DNA of 14,895 bases from CAYWMP01 sp964459445 (GCA_964459445.1 CAYWMP010000149.1:1-14895), one strand, 5' to 3'; shown: positions 1-7,008, numbered from the stretch's first letter. Notes: generated by a model not told the origin, from the letters alone. Translations and numbers: made by a program.

Positions 1-1028
1 CAATGGGCCTTGCCGTAGCGTTGTTCACAAAGTATTTGAGGATCCTTTTCCTTTACGTGAGACGAATCGCCAATAATGGTATGCATTTCCAGTCGGGGCG
101 AATATTTGCTTGAAGGAACGGTTCTGCCCAAGGCTTCTGCCATGGCACGTATGTGATGGGGGGCAGCACCGCAACAGGCGCCAATGAAGTTGATGCCGAT
201 TTTTTTGGCTCCGAGTGCATAATTGGCCATTTCCCTCCTCGTTAGGACAAAGGGATCCAGATCCAAGGGAAAGGCGATTCTTCCGTTGAACTCCTGAATT
301 TGAAAGTAGGGCCTTTCTTGGGAACATCGGTAGGCAACCGGTTGGGTGGCAACAAAACAATTAACAGCGTTACGTACCCGTTTAGCCAGAGGAAGAATCC
401 TTTCAGGATCGCGAAAGCAGTTAATGCCTACTATGTTGGCACCCTTATCTTCAAGGATTTTAAAAGATTCCTCCAATGGGATCCCTTCCAATGTTTTATC
501 ATCCTTTTTAAAACCCAACGTGATCATGGCCGGCAGTCCGGAGGATTTGATGGCTTCAAGGGCGATTTCAGCCTCACCGAGATATTCAATGGTTTCCGCA
601 ATAAAAAAATCCACTCCCTGATCGGTTTGATAGCCGATTTGTTTATCAAATTGAACCCTGGTTTCCTGATGGGTTGAGGTGTTTTCGGGTTCATAGACCC
701 ATGTGTTACATATATCACCAGCCACAAGAGCATCGTATTGATCGGCGACTTGACGGGCGATCCTTACGGCTTGAGAGTTGATTTCCTTCACGGCAGAGGT
801 TAATCCCATAACCTTCAGTTTTTCTTCATGGGCATAATAAGTGCACGCCTGCAATACTTCTGCTCCGGCGCGGGCAAATTCCGTTTGCAATTGTTTGACT
901 GCATCAGGATGTTCAAGCAATGCCTGGGGCGTAAAAGGTCCAGCGCTCACATATCCCCTCCGCTCAAGCTCAAATATGGTGCCGCCATCCCCGATAACGG
1001 GTTTTTTGCCAAGTTTTTCTAGGATCAT
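1..1028 (-). CDS. Betaine-homocysteine S-methyltransferase family protein (3' end outside window)
   Basis: Members transfer a methyl group from betaine or a similar methylated donor to homocysteine through a zinc-bound thiolate in a TIM barrel, making methionine in the cytoplasm. The frame is open from ATG at 1028 to the left edge, giving 342 codons; BHMT proteins are about 400 residues, so little is missing. The three zinc-ligand cysteines are visible: one in GINC (Cys204) and the adjacent pair in GACCG (Cys285-Cys286), followed by the family-typical PHHIRAMAEAL. An early GDGGT and a late LEMHT segment also match BHMT rather than the shorter MmuM type. GAGGACAGGC just before the ATG is a plausible ribosome site. 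There is no cobalamin or folate domain in the visible part. The methyl donor is not determined by the sequence; proline betaine or dimethylsulfoniopropionate are possible. The gene stands alone here. Confidence 0.88.
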   Translation of the reverse strand, partial: MILEKLGKKPVIGDGGTIFELERRGYVSAGPFTPQALLEHPDAVKQLQTEFARAGAEVLQACTYYAHEEKLKVMGLTSAVKEINSQAVRIARQVADQYDALVAGDICNTWVYEPENTSTHQETRVQFDKQIGYQTDQGVDFFIAETIEYLGEAEIALEAIKSSGLPAMITLGFKKDDKTLEGIPLEESFKILEDKGANIVGINCFRDPERILPLAKRVRNAVNCFVATQPVAYRCSQERPYFQIQEFNGRIAFPLDLDPFVLTRREMANYALGAKKIGINFIGACCGAAPHHIRAMAEALGRTVPSSKYSPRLEMHTIIGDSSHVKEKDPQILCEQRYGKAH

Positions 1029-1170
1029 TGCCTGTCCTCGTTTCAAAATGGCTGTTTTTGATTTCGGATTTTGATTCAAGTGACTAAATTAAAAACCCGT
1101 CTTAATATTGGGATTCAATAAATTGATAACAAATATTCCATGCATCCGATTTCCTTGTTGCCACTAAGTC

Positions 1171-1271
1171 CCATAACGTTATGGCCGAGTGGTCGCTGAG
1201 TTAATGGAGGGTTCGGTATGCCCGGCCGAGGGACGGTCCTATCGGCGATCCATTCCACCCAAATGTTAGAT
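1171..1271 (-). other. Degenerate attC-like site downstream of the DUF218 gene
   Basis: On the minus strand the left core ATCTAAC (1271-1265) overlaps the DUF218 stop codon, and a right core GTTATGG (1177-1171) lies about 100 bp on; the latter departs from GTTRRRY. Between them GTGGAATGGA can pair in two blocks with TCCATT and CCAC, and a central hairpin has a GCCGA/TCGGC stem. CCATAAC-GTTATGG at 1171-1184 is also a perfect 14-bp palindrome. The length is within the attC range but the stem is poor, so this is either a decayed terminal attC or a chance resemblance. Confidence 0.35.
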
Positions 1272-1952
1272 GGCCTCATAAATATATTGACCTATAAATT
1301 GCTTGGTCTTCGCTAATGAAGAATACATAGATTGGGGAAGAATCGAAAGAAGGTTGGAGACCACTTCATATTGGAGCTGACGATAAAATTCAAAAGGATT
1401 TAACTTTGGCCTGGTATTTTCAATTGAATAGGGCAAGAGGGAGATTTTCCAACTGCTCATGTCCAGCCTAGTTAGTATTTTCGATATTCGGTATAAATGC
1501 CAAGGAGAGCTTACGAATGCGATATTGCGTAGATGCTTTTTGGCCAAAAGATTGAGCGAATTATCTATATTGCTGATTGTATCATAGGATTGTGATTCTA
1601 TAAGAATTTTGGTTTTATCAATATTCCGGGAGATTAAATATTTTGCCATTATTTCAGCCCCGGAAACGCCCTTACGGCCGCCTCCTGAACACAGAATGCT
1701 GGCCTTTTTATTGCTGTTTAACAAAGTAACTGCATAATTGAGCCGCCTTATTGTCTCGGGAAAACAACGCTCACTATTTGAAGTCCCATGGAACACAACG
1801 ATGTAATCAAATTGTGTGTATGATTCAGTCTTTAATAAACGGGTTGAATTGAAATGAATATATTTTATGTATGATAGGTCAAGTAAAAGGATTACAAACA
1901 AGCAAGCAAGAGCTTTCTTTCGATGTCTATATATATACCTGAAGAATATCAT
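1266..1952 (-). CDS. DUF218 (YdcF/SanA/ElyC-like) membrane-anchored protein, cassette gene
   Basis: A 228-residue protein with one N-terminal membrane anchor (about residues 14-32, after a basic start) and a DUF218 domain outside it. The family signature is in order: a strand ending in DYIVVFHG (49-56), CSGGG (88-92), SGAEIMAKYL (98-107), the ES-x-S-x-DT segment (119-125) and FVSSPWHLYR (147-156). DUF218 proteins such as SanA and ElyC act in envelope integrity or polyisoprenyl-linked precursor metabolism, but most members have no proven reaction. The ATG sits inside the TTAGATG right-core-like sequence of the preceding attC candidate, and no Shine-Dalgarno sequence is visible in front of it. 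The stop codon lies in the following core site. Both features fit a gene packed into an integron cassette. The coding region is AT-rich with many ATA and AAA codons. Confidence 0.8.
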   Translation of the reverse strand: MIFFRYIYRHRKKALACLFVILLLDLSYIKYIHFNSTRLLKTESYTQFDYIVVFHGTSNSERCFPETIRRLNYAVTLLNSNKKASILCSGGGRKGVSGAEIMAKYLISRNIDKTKILIESQSYDTISNIDNSLNLLAKKHLRNIAFVSSPWHLYRISKILTRLDMSSWKISLLPYSIENTRPKLNPFEFYRQLQYEVVSNLLSILPQSMYSSLAKTKQFIGQYIYEAI

Positions 1953-2022
1953 CTAATGATTGAGTTCAATTAACGCAATGGAGTGTGACGGAATAACGAT
2001 GTTATGCTGGGCCTAGTTAGGA
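1951..2022 (-). other. Weak attC-like site between methyltransferase and DUF218 genes
   Basis: On the minus strand TCCTAAC (2022-2016) lies 9 bp past the methyltransferase stop and ATTAGAT (1957-1951) touches the DUF218 start codon. Both differ by one base from the attC consensus (first base of the left core, G of the right core). The interior contains ATAAC-ATC-GTTAT and GTTAATTGAAC but no convincing long stem. The position, exactly between two cassette-like genes, is the main support. Confidence 0.35.
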
Positions 2023-2031
2023 CCAATATTG

Positions 2032-2673
2032 TCAGCCTGGTTTTTTTGCAAACACATAAGCCCTTCGGCTTTCGTACTCCACTTCTGGGTATGGTTCCCT
2101 TTCGATTATCTCTATTTTTTCAAATCCACTCCACTTAAGACAACTAGAAATAAAATCTGAAGAGAAGAACATGAAATCTATATCGATTTTCTTGCCGAAA
2201 AACTCTTCTATGCGGATTTTCTCCTCACCAATGTGGTAGGTAAAAAGGAATAATCCACCCGGCTGTAATACTCGGAATGCTTCATTGAAGGCTACCCCCA
2301 CTTGTTCATCTGTGAAGTGGACTATAGCATAGAAGGCTACAGCGCCGGCTATTGAGTCGTTTTCAAATTCGAGCTCAAGAATATTTCCCTTTTGGAAGTG
2401 TATCTCTGGGTAATTTTTCCTTGCCTGTTCCAGTATTCTTTCTGAAAGATCCAATCCTGAGATTTCAATACCAAGATTTTTCAAGTATTCTGCAGTATGA
2501 CCGGGACCACAGCCGAAATCCCAGATCGGCCTTCTGTCCCCGATCTCCTGCGAGAATCTGTGGAGTATTTCCTGGTCTTTCGGTTTCTTTTCGTGTTCAC
2601 CATAAAATTTTTCCGAATATTCTTTTGCTACAGTATCGTACATCTTCTCAATTTTATTTAATTCCTGTCCCAT
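2032..2673 (-). CDS. Class I SAM-dependent methyltransferase, cassette gene
   Basis: A 213-residue cytoplasmic protein with the Rossmann methyltransferase core. Motif I is DFGCGPG (52-58), the acidic SAM-binding residue is in GLDLS (73-77), a post-I strand holds GNILEL (97-102), and LQPGG (136-140) marks the loop before beta-5. The methyl acceptor is unknown; small-molecule UbiE/Methyltransf_11-type members look like this. The frame is open upstream to 2736, but that extension would translate the attC hairpin and overlap the previous gene. I therefore choose the ATG at 2673, which has AGGG from the right core at good spacing; the ATG at 2679 is an alternative. The start lies about 10 bp inside the cassette boundary and the stop 9 bp before the next core site. 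Confidence 0.82.
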   Translation of the reverse strand: MGQELNKIEKMYDTVAKEYSEKFYGEHEKKPKDQEILHRFSQEIGDRRPIWDFGCGPGHTAEYLKNLGIEISGLDLSERILEQARKNYPEIHFQKGNILELEFENDSIAGAVAFYAIVHFTDEQVGVAFNEAFRVLQPGGLFLFTYHIGEEKIRIEEFFGKKIDIDFMFFSSDFISSCLKWSGFEKIEIIEREPYPEVEYESRRAYVFAKKPG

Positions 2674-2681
2674 AATCATAA

Positions 2682-2749
2682 CCCTAACGACAGGGTTAAC
2701 AGGTGCCCGGGCTCTTTTTCCGGGCGTCCAGTTCAACCCGATGTTGAGC
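2682..2749 (-). other. attC recombination site (68 bp, well folded)
   Basis: On the minus strand the left core is GCTCAAC (2749-2743) and the right core GTTAGGG (2688-2682). Inside, GGGTTGAAC (2739-2731) pairs with GTTAACCC (2700-2693) except for one unpaired G, the extrahelical base typical of the attC L box, and the stem continues through GCCCGG/CCGGGC around a short A/G-rich loop. Having the extra base in the left box places the site downstream of the 2733-3251 gene, matching the direction of all three genes. The stop codon of that gene lies within the site. The opposite orientation would give a perfect right core (GTTGAGC) but misplace the extrahelical base. Confidence 0.75.
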
Positions 2750-3251
2750 TTTCTGGTTTTAGAGATTTATAATACTCTTCTAATTCCCTCATTTTCGGAC
2801 GGTAAATAAGCATAGCCACTGCTGCTATACCCACAAATATATGAAGTGATGTATAATCCGTTCCAAGAAGAAAAAGGATGAAACCATAAATAGCAAAACT
2901 CTCCGCGATAGCCATGGAAGCAATTACAGCGGACGTGTATTTAGAAATAATTGACTCTGGATTGGGATCGCGAGCAATTTCACCAACATCTGCAAAAGCA
3001 CCGGAAGGGTCAAGCGAAAGCACTTTTTTTCGAATAAATTGAATTAAGTAAAATTCTATGGCAGTGACGGCATAAAGTATGTATTTGACTACTTCAATCG
3101 GAAATTCCTTATCCACCTTTATTCCAAAGGTATCAGGATATTTATGGCAGATGTATAAGTAGATCGCTAAACAATGAAATAACCCAAACCAGATCCGCCA
3201 GATTTTCCTAATGCCCTTTTTCAGCAGATCATATTCATTTGCCTCTAGCAT
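2733..3251 (-). CDS. Hypothetical four-helix membrane protein, cassette gene
   Basis: I do not recognise a named family. The 172-residue product has four hydrophobic stretches, at about 19-35, 53-72, 105-127 and 131-149. The first pair and second pair are separated by a cytoplasmic-looking segment rich in D, P and E (about 77-102). Both ends are charged and the tail (KMRELEEYYKSL) is probably a soluble helix. The ATG follows an excellent AGGAGGTGAT, so the start is firm. The stop codon lies inside the attC site at 2682-2749. The right core of another attC (3284-3278) lies 27 bp upstream of the start, so gene plus attC make a complete cassette of about 0.6 kb. The function is unknown; it resembles small inner-membrane proteins of uncertain role. 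Confidence 0.72.
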   Translation of the reverse strand: MLEANEYDLLKKGIRKIWRIWFGLFHCLAIYLYICHKYPDTFGIKVDKEFPIEVVKYILYAVTAIEFYLIQFIRKKVLSLDPSGAFADVGEIARDPNPESIISKYTSAVIASMAIAESFAIYGFILFLLGTDYTSLHIFVGIAAVAMLIYRPKMRELEEYYKSLKPESSTSG

Positions 3252-3277
3252 ATCACCTCCTGATTTTTAAGTTATGA

Positions 3278-3366
3278 GCCCAACGTGATTATTATGAAGT
3301 ATAGTTACTTTTGATACCGCCCCTGTATTGGCCCGTAATTCGCTTTGAATTGGCCAATTGTTGGAT
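3278..3366 (-). other. attC-like recombination site upstream of the membrane-protein cassette
   Basis: On the minus strand both cores fit the consensus exactly: ATCCAAC (3366-3360) and GTTGGGC (3284-3278), 89 bp overall. Between them an imperfect stem can form from AAGCGAATTAC against GTAACTATACTT, with TTAC/GTAA and ATAC/GTAT closing toward a G-rich loop. AATTGGCCAATT next to the left core is a 12-bp palindrome. It would be the attC of a preceding cassette, yet no convincing gene lies upstream before the aminotransferase. Confidence 0.55.
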
Positions 3367-3531
3367 TTTCGCCAATTCGCCATATCTTACTGATAAGTCA
3401 ATGAAAATCGCTGTTTGTCCGATTGAGGCAAAATTCCAAAATACTGCTTTTGATGCAAATTATCACAGTTATTAAGTCTACTTGATATCTGCGTGAGCTG
3501 GTTATCAACCTTTAAGTTAGATGCCCCAGAA
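3367..3531. other. Gene-free segment with a lone attC-type core
   Basis: No supportable gene is seen between the attC-like site and the aminotransferase stop codon. ATCTAAC on the minus strand (3522-3516), inside TTAGATG on the plus strand, matches a left core, but no right core is found at normal attC distance. A short reading frame here only continues an alternative frame of the aminotransferase tail. It may be a remnant of an ORF-less or eroded cassette marking the insertion boundary. Confidence 0.3.
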
Positions 3532-4689
3532 TCACTGGGTATGATCTCCAATAACAGTGCCAAGCCGACGCGCCCCTTCCTCCAATTCATCGATTGGAAC
3601 CATGGTGAAGTTTAACCGACAATAGCGTTCACCCCCGCCCTTTTCACAAAAGAGACGACCCGGGATATAGGATACACCCGCTGTTTCGGCTTTGGGTAGG
3701 AATGATGTACTGTCCATCCCCGCAGGAAGCCGCAACCAGATAAAAAAACCGCCGCCCGGGGTGATCCATCGACATCCTTCAGGCATATGGTTTTCCAGTC
3801 CATTTATCAGCACATCGCGACGTTTTTTGTAGTTGGTGCGAAGACTCTCGATCTGTCGATCCAACAAACCCAGATCAATAAAGGCCGAAACCGCATGTGC
3901 CGTGAAATGCCCAAGACCGCCGCCGCTGTCCAGCACCCCGCTTTTCATGCACCGTTCGACAATTTCAGGTGAAGCCATCATCCAGCCCAATCGCAGACCC
4001 GGCGCCATGATTTTGGAAAAAGATCCAAGCCGAATAACCTGTCCGGCCGGCGCCATGCTGTAAATGGAAGGGGGTGATGGTGAATCGTACCAGAGTTCGT
4101 GATACACATCGTCCTCGATCACCATGATTTCCGATTTCCGGGCCAGTTCCGCCAATGCCTTTCTACGCTCGAGGGATAATGAGACGCCGCTGGGATTGTT
4201 GAAGGTCGGCACCAAATAGAGTATTCGGGCCTTTCGTCCCTGTTTTTCCAGAGAAACCACCTTCTCTTCAAATGCATCCACCTTTATGCCCTCATCATCG
4301 CTCAAAATAGGCATGAGTTCCAGATGGTGGTCTCGCAGCACTCTCAGGGCGAGGTGATAGGTTGGGGACTGCACCAGCGCCACATCGCCCGGCTGGGTCA
4401 GGAGCATACACAGCATATCTAATGCCTGTGAGGCGCCGCCTGTAATCATGACTTGATCCGGCAAAGGCGCTGCACCTTCCATGCGCTCAAACCAGTCACA
4501 CAACTGGCTAATCAGACATGCCGGACCTTGCTCTGCGCCGTAGGACAGGGCTTCAGGAGCCTCGCGTTCAAGCACCAGCTTTGTCGCGCGCAACAGGCCA
4601 TCCGCCGGCAGAAGATCCAAATCGGGATGTCCGGACCGTAATTCGATAATCCCGGACCGCATATCATACTGAACTTGAGGCAAGGGCAT
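3532..4689 (-). CDS. PLP-dependent aminotransferase, class I/II (LysN/MocR-catalytic-domain type)
   Basis: A 385-residue fold-type-I PLP enzyme that exchanges the amino group between an amino acid and a 2-oxo acid in the cytoplasm. Visible residues are GGASQAL (84-90) for phosphate contact, NNPSG (164-168) with the ring-contacting Asn, EDDVYHEL (192-199) with the PLP-pyridine Asp, SFSK with Schiff-base Lys226, the following GLRLGW (231-236), and Arg358 in YCRLNF for the substrate carboxylate. The early LRSGHPDLDLLP region is typical of the 2-aminoadipate aminotransferase and MocR catalytic-domain branch; no DNA-binding domain is attached. AGGAG stands 9 bases before the ATG. It is divergent from the D-cysteine desulfhydrase homologue. 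The substrate is unproven; aromatic, branched-chain or 2-aminoadipate are all possible. The stop codon lies 10 bp from a lone attC-type core. Confidence 0.85.
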   Translation of the reverse strand: MPLPQVQYDMRSGIIELRSGHPDLDLLPADGLLRATKLVLEREAPEALSYGAEQGPACLISQLCDWFERMEGAAPLPDQVMITGGASQALDMLCMLLTQPGDVALVQSPTYHLALRVLRDHHLELMPILSDDEGIKVDAFEEKVVSLEKQGRKARILYLVPTFNNPSGVSLSLERRKALAELARKSEIMVIEDDVYHELWYDSPSPPSIYSMAPAGQVIRLGSFSKIMAPGLRLGWMMASPEIVERCMKSGVLDSGGGLGHFTAHAVSAFIDLGLLDRQIESLRTNYKKRRDVLINGLENHMPEGCRWITPGGGFFIWLRLPAGMDSTSFLPKAETAGVSYIPGRLFCEKGGGERYCRLNFTMVPIDELEEGARRLGTVIGDHTQ

Positions 4690-4964
4690 GTTTATACTCT
4701 CCTATTCGATCTCCCATGGAACAACATTAGAGCCATTTATATGTCAGTACACAGTCGAGCTTTATTCCTAGCGCATTTTTTTATATGATGCCACCAAAAG
4801 TGGCCACAATAATCCCTGTGCGCGCAATGTGTCTCTTTTTTAAAACTTATAGAGCAAGCGTGCTGAATTTGATGGAGTACTGGAGTATTGGAGTGATGGA
4901 TTGGCCGTCACATCCATAGGCCAATATCGAAAGAACAGTTATTCCATCACTCTCGGAGAATACT
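4690..4964 (+). promoter_or_regulatory. Divergent intergenic region with octamer repeat and leader stem-loop
   Basis: This region must hold the promoters of the aminotransferase and the desulfhydrase homologue, though no clear -35/-10 pair stands out. Three tandem copies of an octamer starting TGGAGT run from 4873 to 4896. GAGTGATGGA (4891-4900) is exactly complementary to TCCATCACTC (4943-4952), and inside it TTGGCC (4901-4906) pairs with GGCCAA (4919-4924). The outer arm ends three bases before GGAG, the probable ribosome site of the 4965 gene, so the fold lies in its leader. A small GCCAC/GTGGC hairpin is at 4790-4804. Confidence 0.5.
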
Positions 4965-5993
4965 ATGACCGATTCCCTTGCAAAGATTTCCTATCCTCCG
5001 CGCCTTGATCTTGCCCGTTTGCCCACCCCGCTCCATCCCCTCCGGCGGTTTGGCGAGACACTGGGCGTTGACCTTTATGTCAAGCGGGATGACCTGACAG
5101 GCGCGGCCCTTTCGGGCAACAAGATTCGGAAGCTCGAGTTCGTCCTCGCCGATGCCATGTCCCAAAAAGCCGACACAGTAATCACATGCGGTGGCGCCCA
5201 GTCTAATCACTGTCGTGCCACAGCGGTCGCGGCCGCGATGCTGGGGCTTCGTTGTTTGTTGCTTCTGCGCACGCCCGATCCTTCTAATCCCCCCTCCCCG
5301 GAAGGCAATGTCCTGCTGGATCGAATGGTGGATGCGGATATCGTCTGGATCACGCCTGAGGAATACAAAAGGCGCGGTGATATTTTTGAGCGCGAAGCCG
5401 CGACCATCCGGTATAAGGGGGGCAAACCTTACATTATACCGGAAGGGGCCTCCAACGCCCTTGGCGCTTGGGGATACCTTCGCGCATCGGAAGAGCTCGC
5501 CGCGGATATAACCGGCCTGCCGGGCGGGGCGGATAAACCGACAACGATCATTGTTGCGGCCGGATCAGGCGGCACGAGCGCAGGGTTGATCCTGGGCATT
5601 CGGGTTTTGGGGATGAAGGCCAGGGTTGTCAATATCAACGTCAGTGACGATGAAGCCTATTTCATAGAGGCCATCGGGGAGATCTGCGAAAATGCGATAG
5701 CGCAATACGGCCTTGATATTGCTTTTTCAAGGGACCGGGACATCTGGATCATAGACGGTTACGTTGGAAAGGGTTACGGCCTATCCAGACCCGAAGAGCT
5801 CAGGCTGCTACATGATGTGGCACGTAAGGAAGGGATTTTTCTGGACCCTGTCTACACCGGCAAGGCCTTTTTCGGCATGGTGCAGGAGCTCAAAAGAGAA
5901 CCAGGGTGTTTCGGAAAACGCATAATCTTTATCCACACGGGCGGTATCTTTGGATTGTTCCCAAAGGCCGAGGAAATAGGCGCGATTCTTTGA
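4965..5993 (+). CDS. dcyD: D-cysteine desulfhydrase / ACC deaminase family PLP enzyme
   Basis: A 342-residue fold-type-II PLP enzyme. D-cysteine desulfhydrase splits D-cysteine into pyruvate, ammonia and sulfide; the related ACC deaminase opens 1-aminocyclopropane-1-carboxylate. The PLP lysine is Lys53 in SGNKIRKLEF, the substrate-binding loop is GGAQSNHCRA (76-85), and the phosphate loop is AGSGGTSAG (199-207). The positions that differ between the two activities read T in VYTGK (about 298) and T in HTGG (about 325). ACC deaminases carry Glu and Leu there, so the desulfhydrase reading is favoured. The length matches the family. GGAG precedes the ATG by six bases. It faces the ABC transporter operon tail to tail and is divergent from an aminotransferase. 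Other D-amino acids or beta-substituted alanines remain possible substrates. Confidence 0.87.
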   Translation: MTDSLAKISYPPRLDLARLPTPLHPLRRFGETLGVDLYVKRDDLTGAALSGNKIRKLEFVLADAMSQKADTVITCGGAQSNHCRATAVAAAMLGLRCLLLLRTPDPSNPPSPEGNVLLDRMVDADIVWITPEEYKRRGDIFEREAATIRYKGGKPYIIPEGASNALGAWGYLRASEELAADITGLPGGADKPTTIIVAAGSGGTSAGLILGIRVLGMKARVVNINVSDDEAYFIEAIGEICENAIAQYGLDIAFSRDRDIWIIDGYVGKGYGLSRPEELRLLHDVARKEGIFLDPVYTGKAFFGMVQELKREPGCFGKRIIFIHTGGIFGLFPKAEEIGAIL

Positions 5994-5995
5994 TT

Positions 5996-6138
5996 GAGGC
6001 CTTTGAAAAACATCCTCTTCTCTCCAATCTCAGCGTCAGGCTCAGATTCTAATCCTCAAAATACTTCACTGTATTCCTTTGGTTAGAATCCTTGCCTTCC
6101 TTGACCTTGAAAAGAACTGAATGCTTTTCAAAGGCCTC
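5996..6138. repeat. Nested inverted-repeat element between convergent genes
   Basis: GAGGCCTTTGAAAA (5996-6009) is perfectly inverted at 6125-6138 and, with one mismatch, the match extends to 18 bp (CAT/ATG). Inside lie GATTCTAA (6045-6052) with TTAGAATC (6083-6090), and ATAC/GTAT (6061-6064, 6071-6074). The arms are concentric, so the 143 bp can fold as one interrupted cruciform or long RNA hairpin. It begins three bases after the desulfhydrase stop codon and lies 85 bp beyond the ATPase stop. It may act as a bidirectional terminator or be a MITE-like insertion. Confidence 0.6.
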
Positions 6139-6222
6139 AACTTGTTAAATTTCCGCCGTTGCTGATTTGTTGGTGTATATAAGAGTGCATTGAGACTTTT
6201 GGACTTATCGGTATTTGCTTTA

Positions 6223-6951
6223 TCAGTGGGTCAGGATTTTGCTGATGAACTGAGCTGCCCGGTCGGTTTGAGGGCTGTCAAAAAACCTATCAGGCTTTCC
6301 GGTTTCCACAATCTGGCCTTCATCCATGAATATCACTCGATGTGCTACCTGACGGGCAAATCCCATCTCATGGGTGACCACGCACATGGTCATTCCCTCG
6401 CCGGCCAACTGGATCATGACGTCAAGCACCTCTCCGATCATCTCAGGGTCCAGGGCACTTGTGGGTTCGTCAAAGAGCATGATTTTAGGGGACATCGCCA
6501 ACCCGCGTGCAATGGCCACCCTCTGCTGTTGTCCTCCTGATAGCTGAGCCGGGTGGTTTTCGATTTTGTCGGCTAGGCCCACTCTTGTCAGGGTTTCCCG
6601 GCCCAGGTTGTCAGCCTCTGTCTTTTTCATTTTGCGCACCTGGATCGGCGCCAGGATGACATTTTGCAGGGCGGTCATGTGTGGATAGAGATGAAATTGT
6701 TGGAAAACAAAGCCGATCTCGGCCCTCAACTTGGTGAGGTTGATACCGTGGTCGTGTAGCGGCATGTTGTCCACAAAGAGTTTTCCCTCCTGAAACTTTT
6801 CCAGCCGGTTAATGCACCGGATCAACGTGGATTTCCCAGAACCGCTGGGCCCGCAAATCACCACAACTTCGGCCGGTTTGACGTGCAGGTTGATACCATT
6901 CAGGACATGCAACTTACCAAACCATTTATTAACCTCTTCGAATTTGATCAT
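6223..6951 (-). CDS. Amino-acid ABC transporter ATP-binding protein (GlnQ/HisP type)
   Basis: A 242-residue cytoplasmic ATPase that powers the two permeases encoded just upstream. All ABC motifs are intact: Walker A GPSGSGKST (34-42), Q-loop FVFQQF (81-86), signature LSGGQQQR (137-144), Walker B IMLFDEP (157-163), D-loop SALD and switch His194. The length and the FHLYPHMTALQNV segment are typical of polar amino-acid importers. GAGAGGAT precedes the ATG. It is the last gene of the transporter operon, 57 bp after the second permease gene; after its stop no gene is found before the nested inverted repeat at 5996-6138. The substrate is set by the binding protein, not by this subunit. Confidence 0.93.
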   Translation of the reverse strand: MIKFEEVNKWFGKLHVLNGINLHVKPAEVVVICGPSGSGKSTLIRCINRLEKFQEGKLFVDNMPLHDHGINLTKLRAEIGFVFQQFHLYPHMTALQNVILAPIQVRKMKKTEADNLGRETLTRVGLADKIENHPAQLSGGQQQRVAIARGLAMSPKIMLFDEPTSALDPEMIGEVLDVMIQLAGEGMTMCVVTHEMGFARQVAHRVIFMDEGQIVETGKPDRFFDSPQTDRAAQFISKILTH

Positions 6952-7008
6952 TCTATCCTCTCGCTAACAAGTTTTCGCCCTGGGTTGCTATGACTCTGTG
7001 CTTCGGCT

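Larger units (their letters stand above)
1171..3366 (-). mobile_element. Integrase-less integron gene-cassette array (CALIN), three gene cassettes
   Basis: Three unrelated genes lie in the same orientation, each followed within a few bases by a core pair of the integron type (RYYYAAC ... GTTRRRY, read on the minus strand) that encloses an imperfect inverted repeat. Gene ends overlap or abut the left core, and the next gene begins just after the right core, which is the usual packing of cassettes. The block is visibly more AT-rich than the flanking methyltransferase and aminotransferase genes. No tyrosine recombinase of the IntI type is present in the window, so this is either a CALIN or the distal part of a longer array. 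The two sites at the left end are degenerate. Identification rests on core motifs and on the fold of the 2682-2749 and 3278-3366 sites. Confidence 0.6.

Noticed and set aside
1178..1260. tRNA-Ser-like D-arm words (GGCCGAGTGGTCG) followed by GGGTTCG
   Set aside because: No acceptor or anticodon stems can be formed at the right distances, so it is not a tRNA gene.
2674..2736. N-terminal extension of the methyltransferase to 2736
   Set aside because: It would translate the attC stem and overlap the upstream gene; the ATG at 2673 has a better ribosome site and lies inside the cassette boundary.
3387..3590. 67-codon minus-strand frame over the aminotransferase tail
   Set aside because: It overlaps the aminotransferase in another frame and its unique part shows no protein-like pattern.
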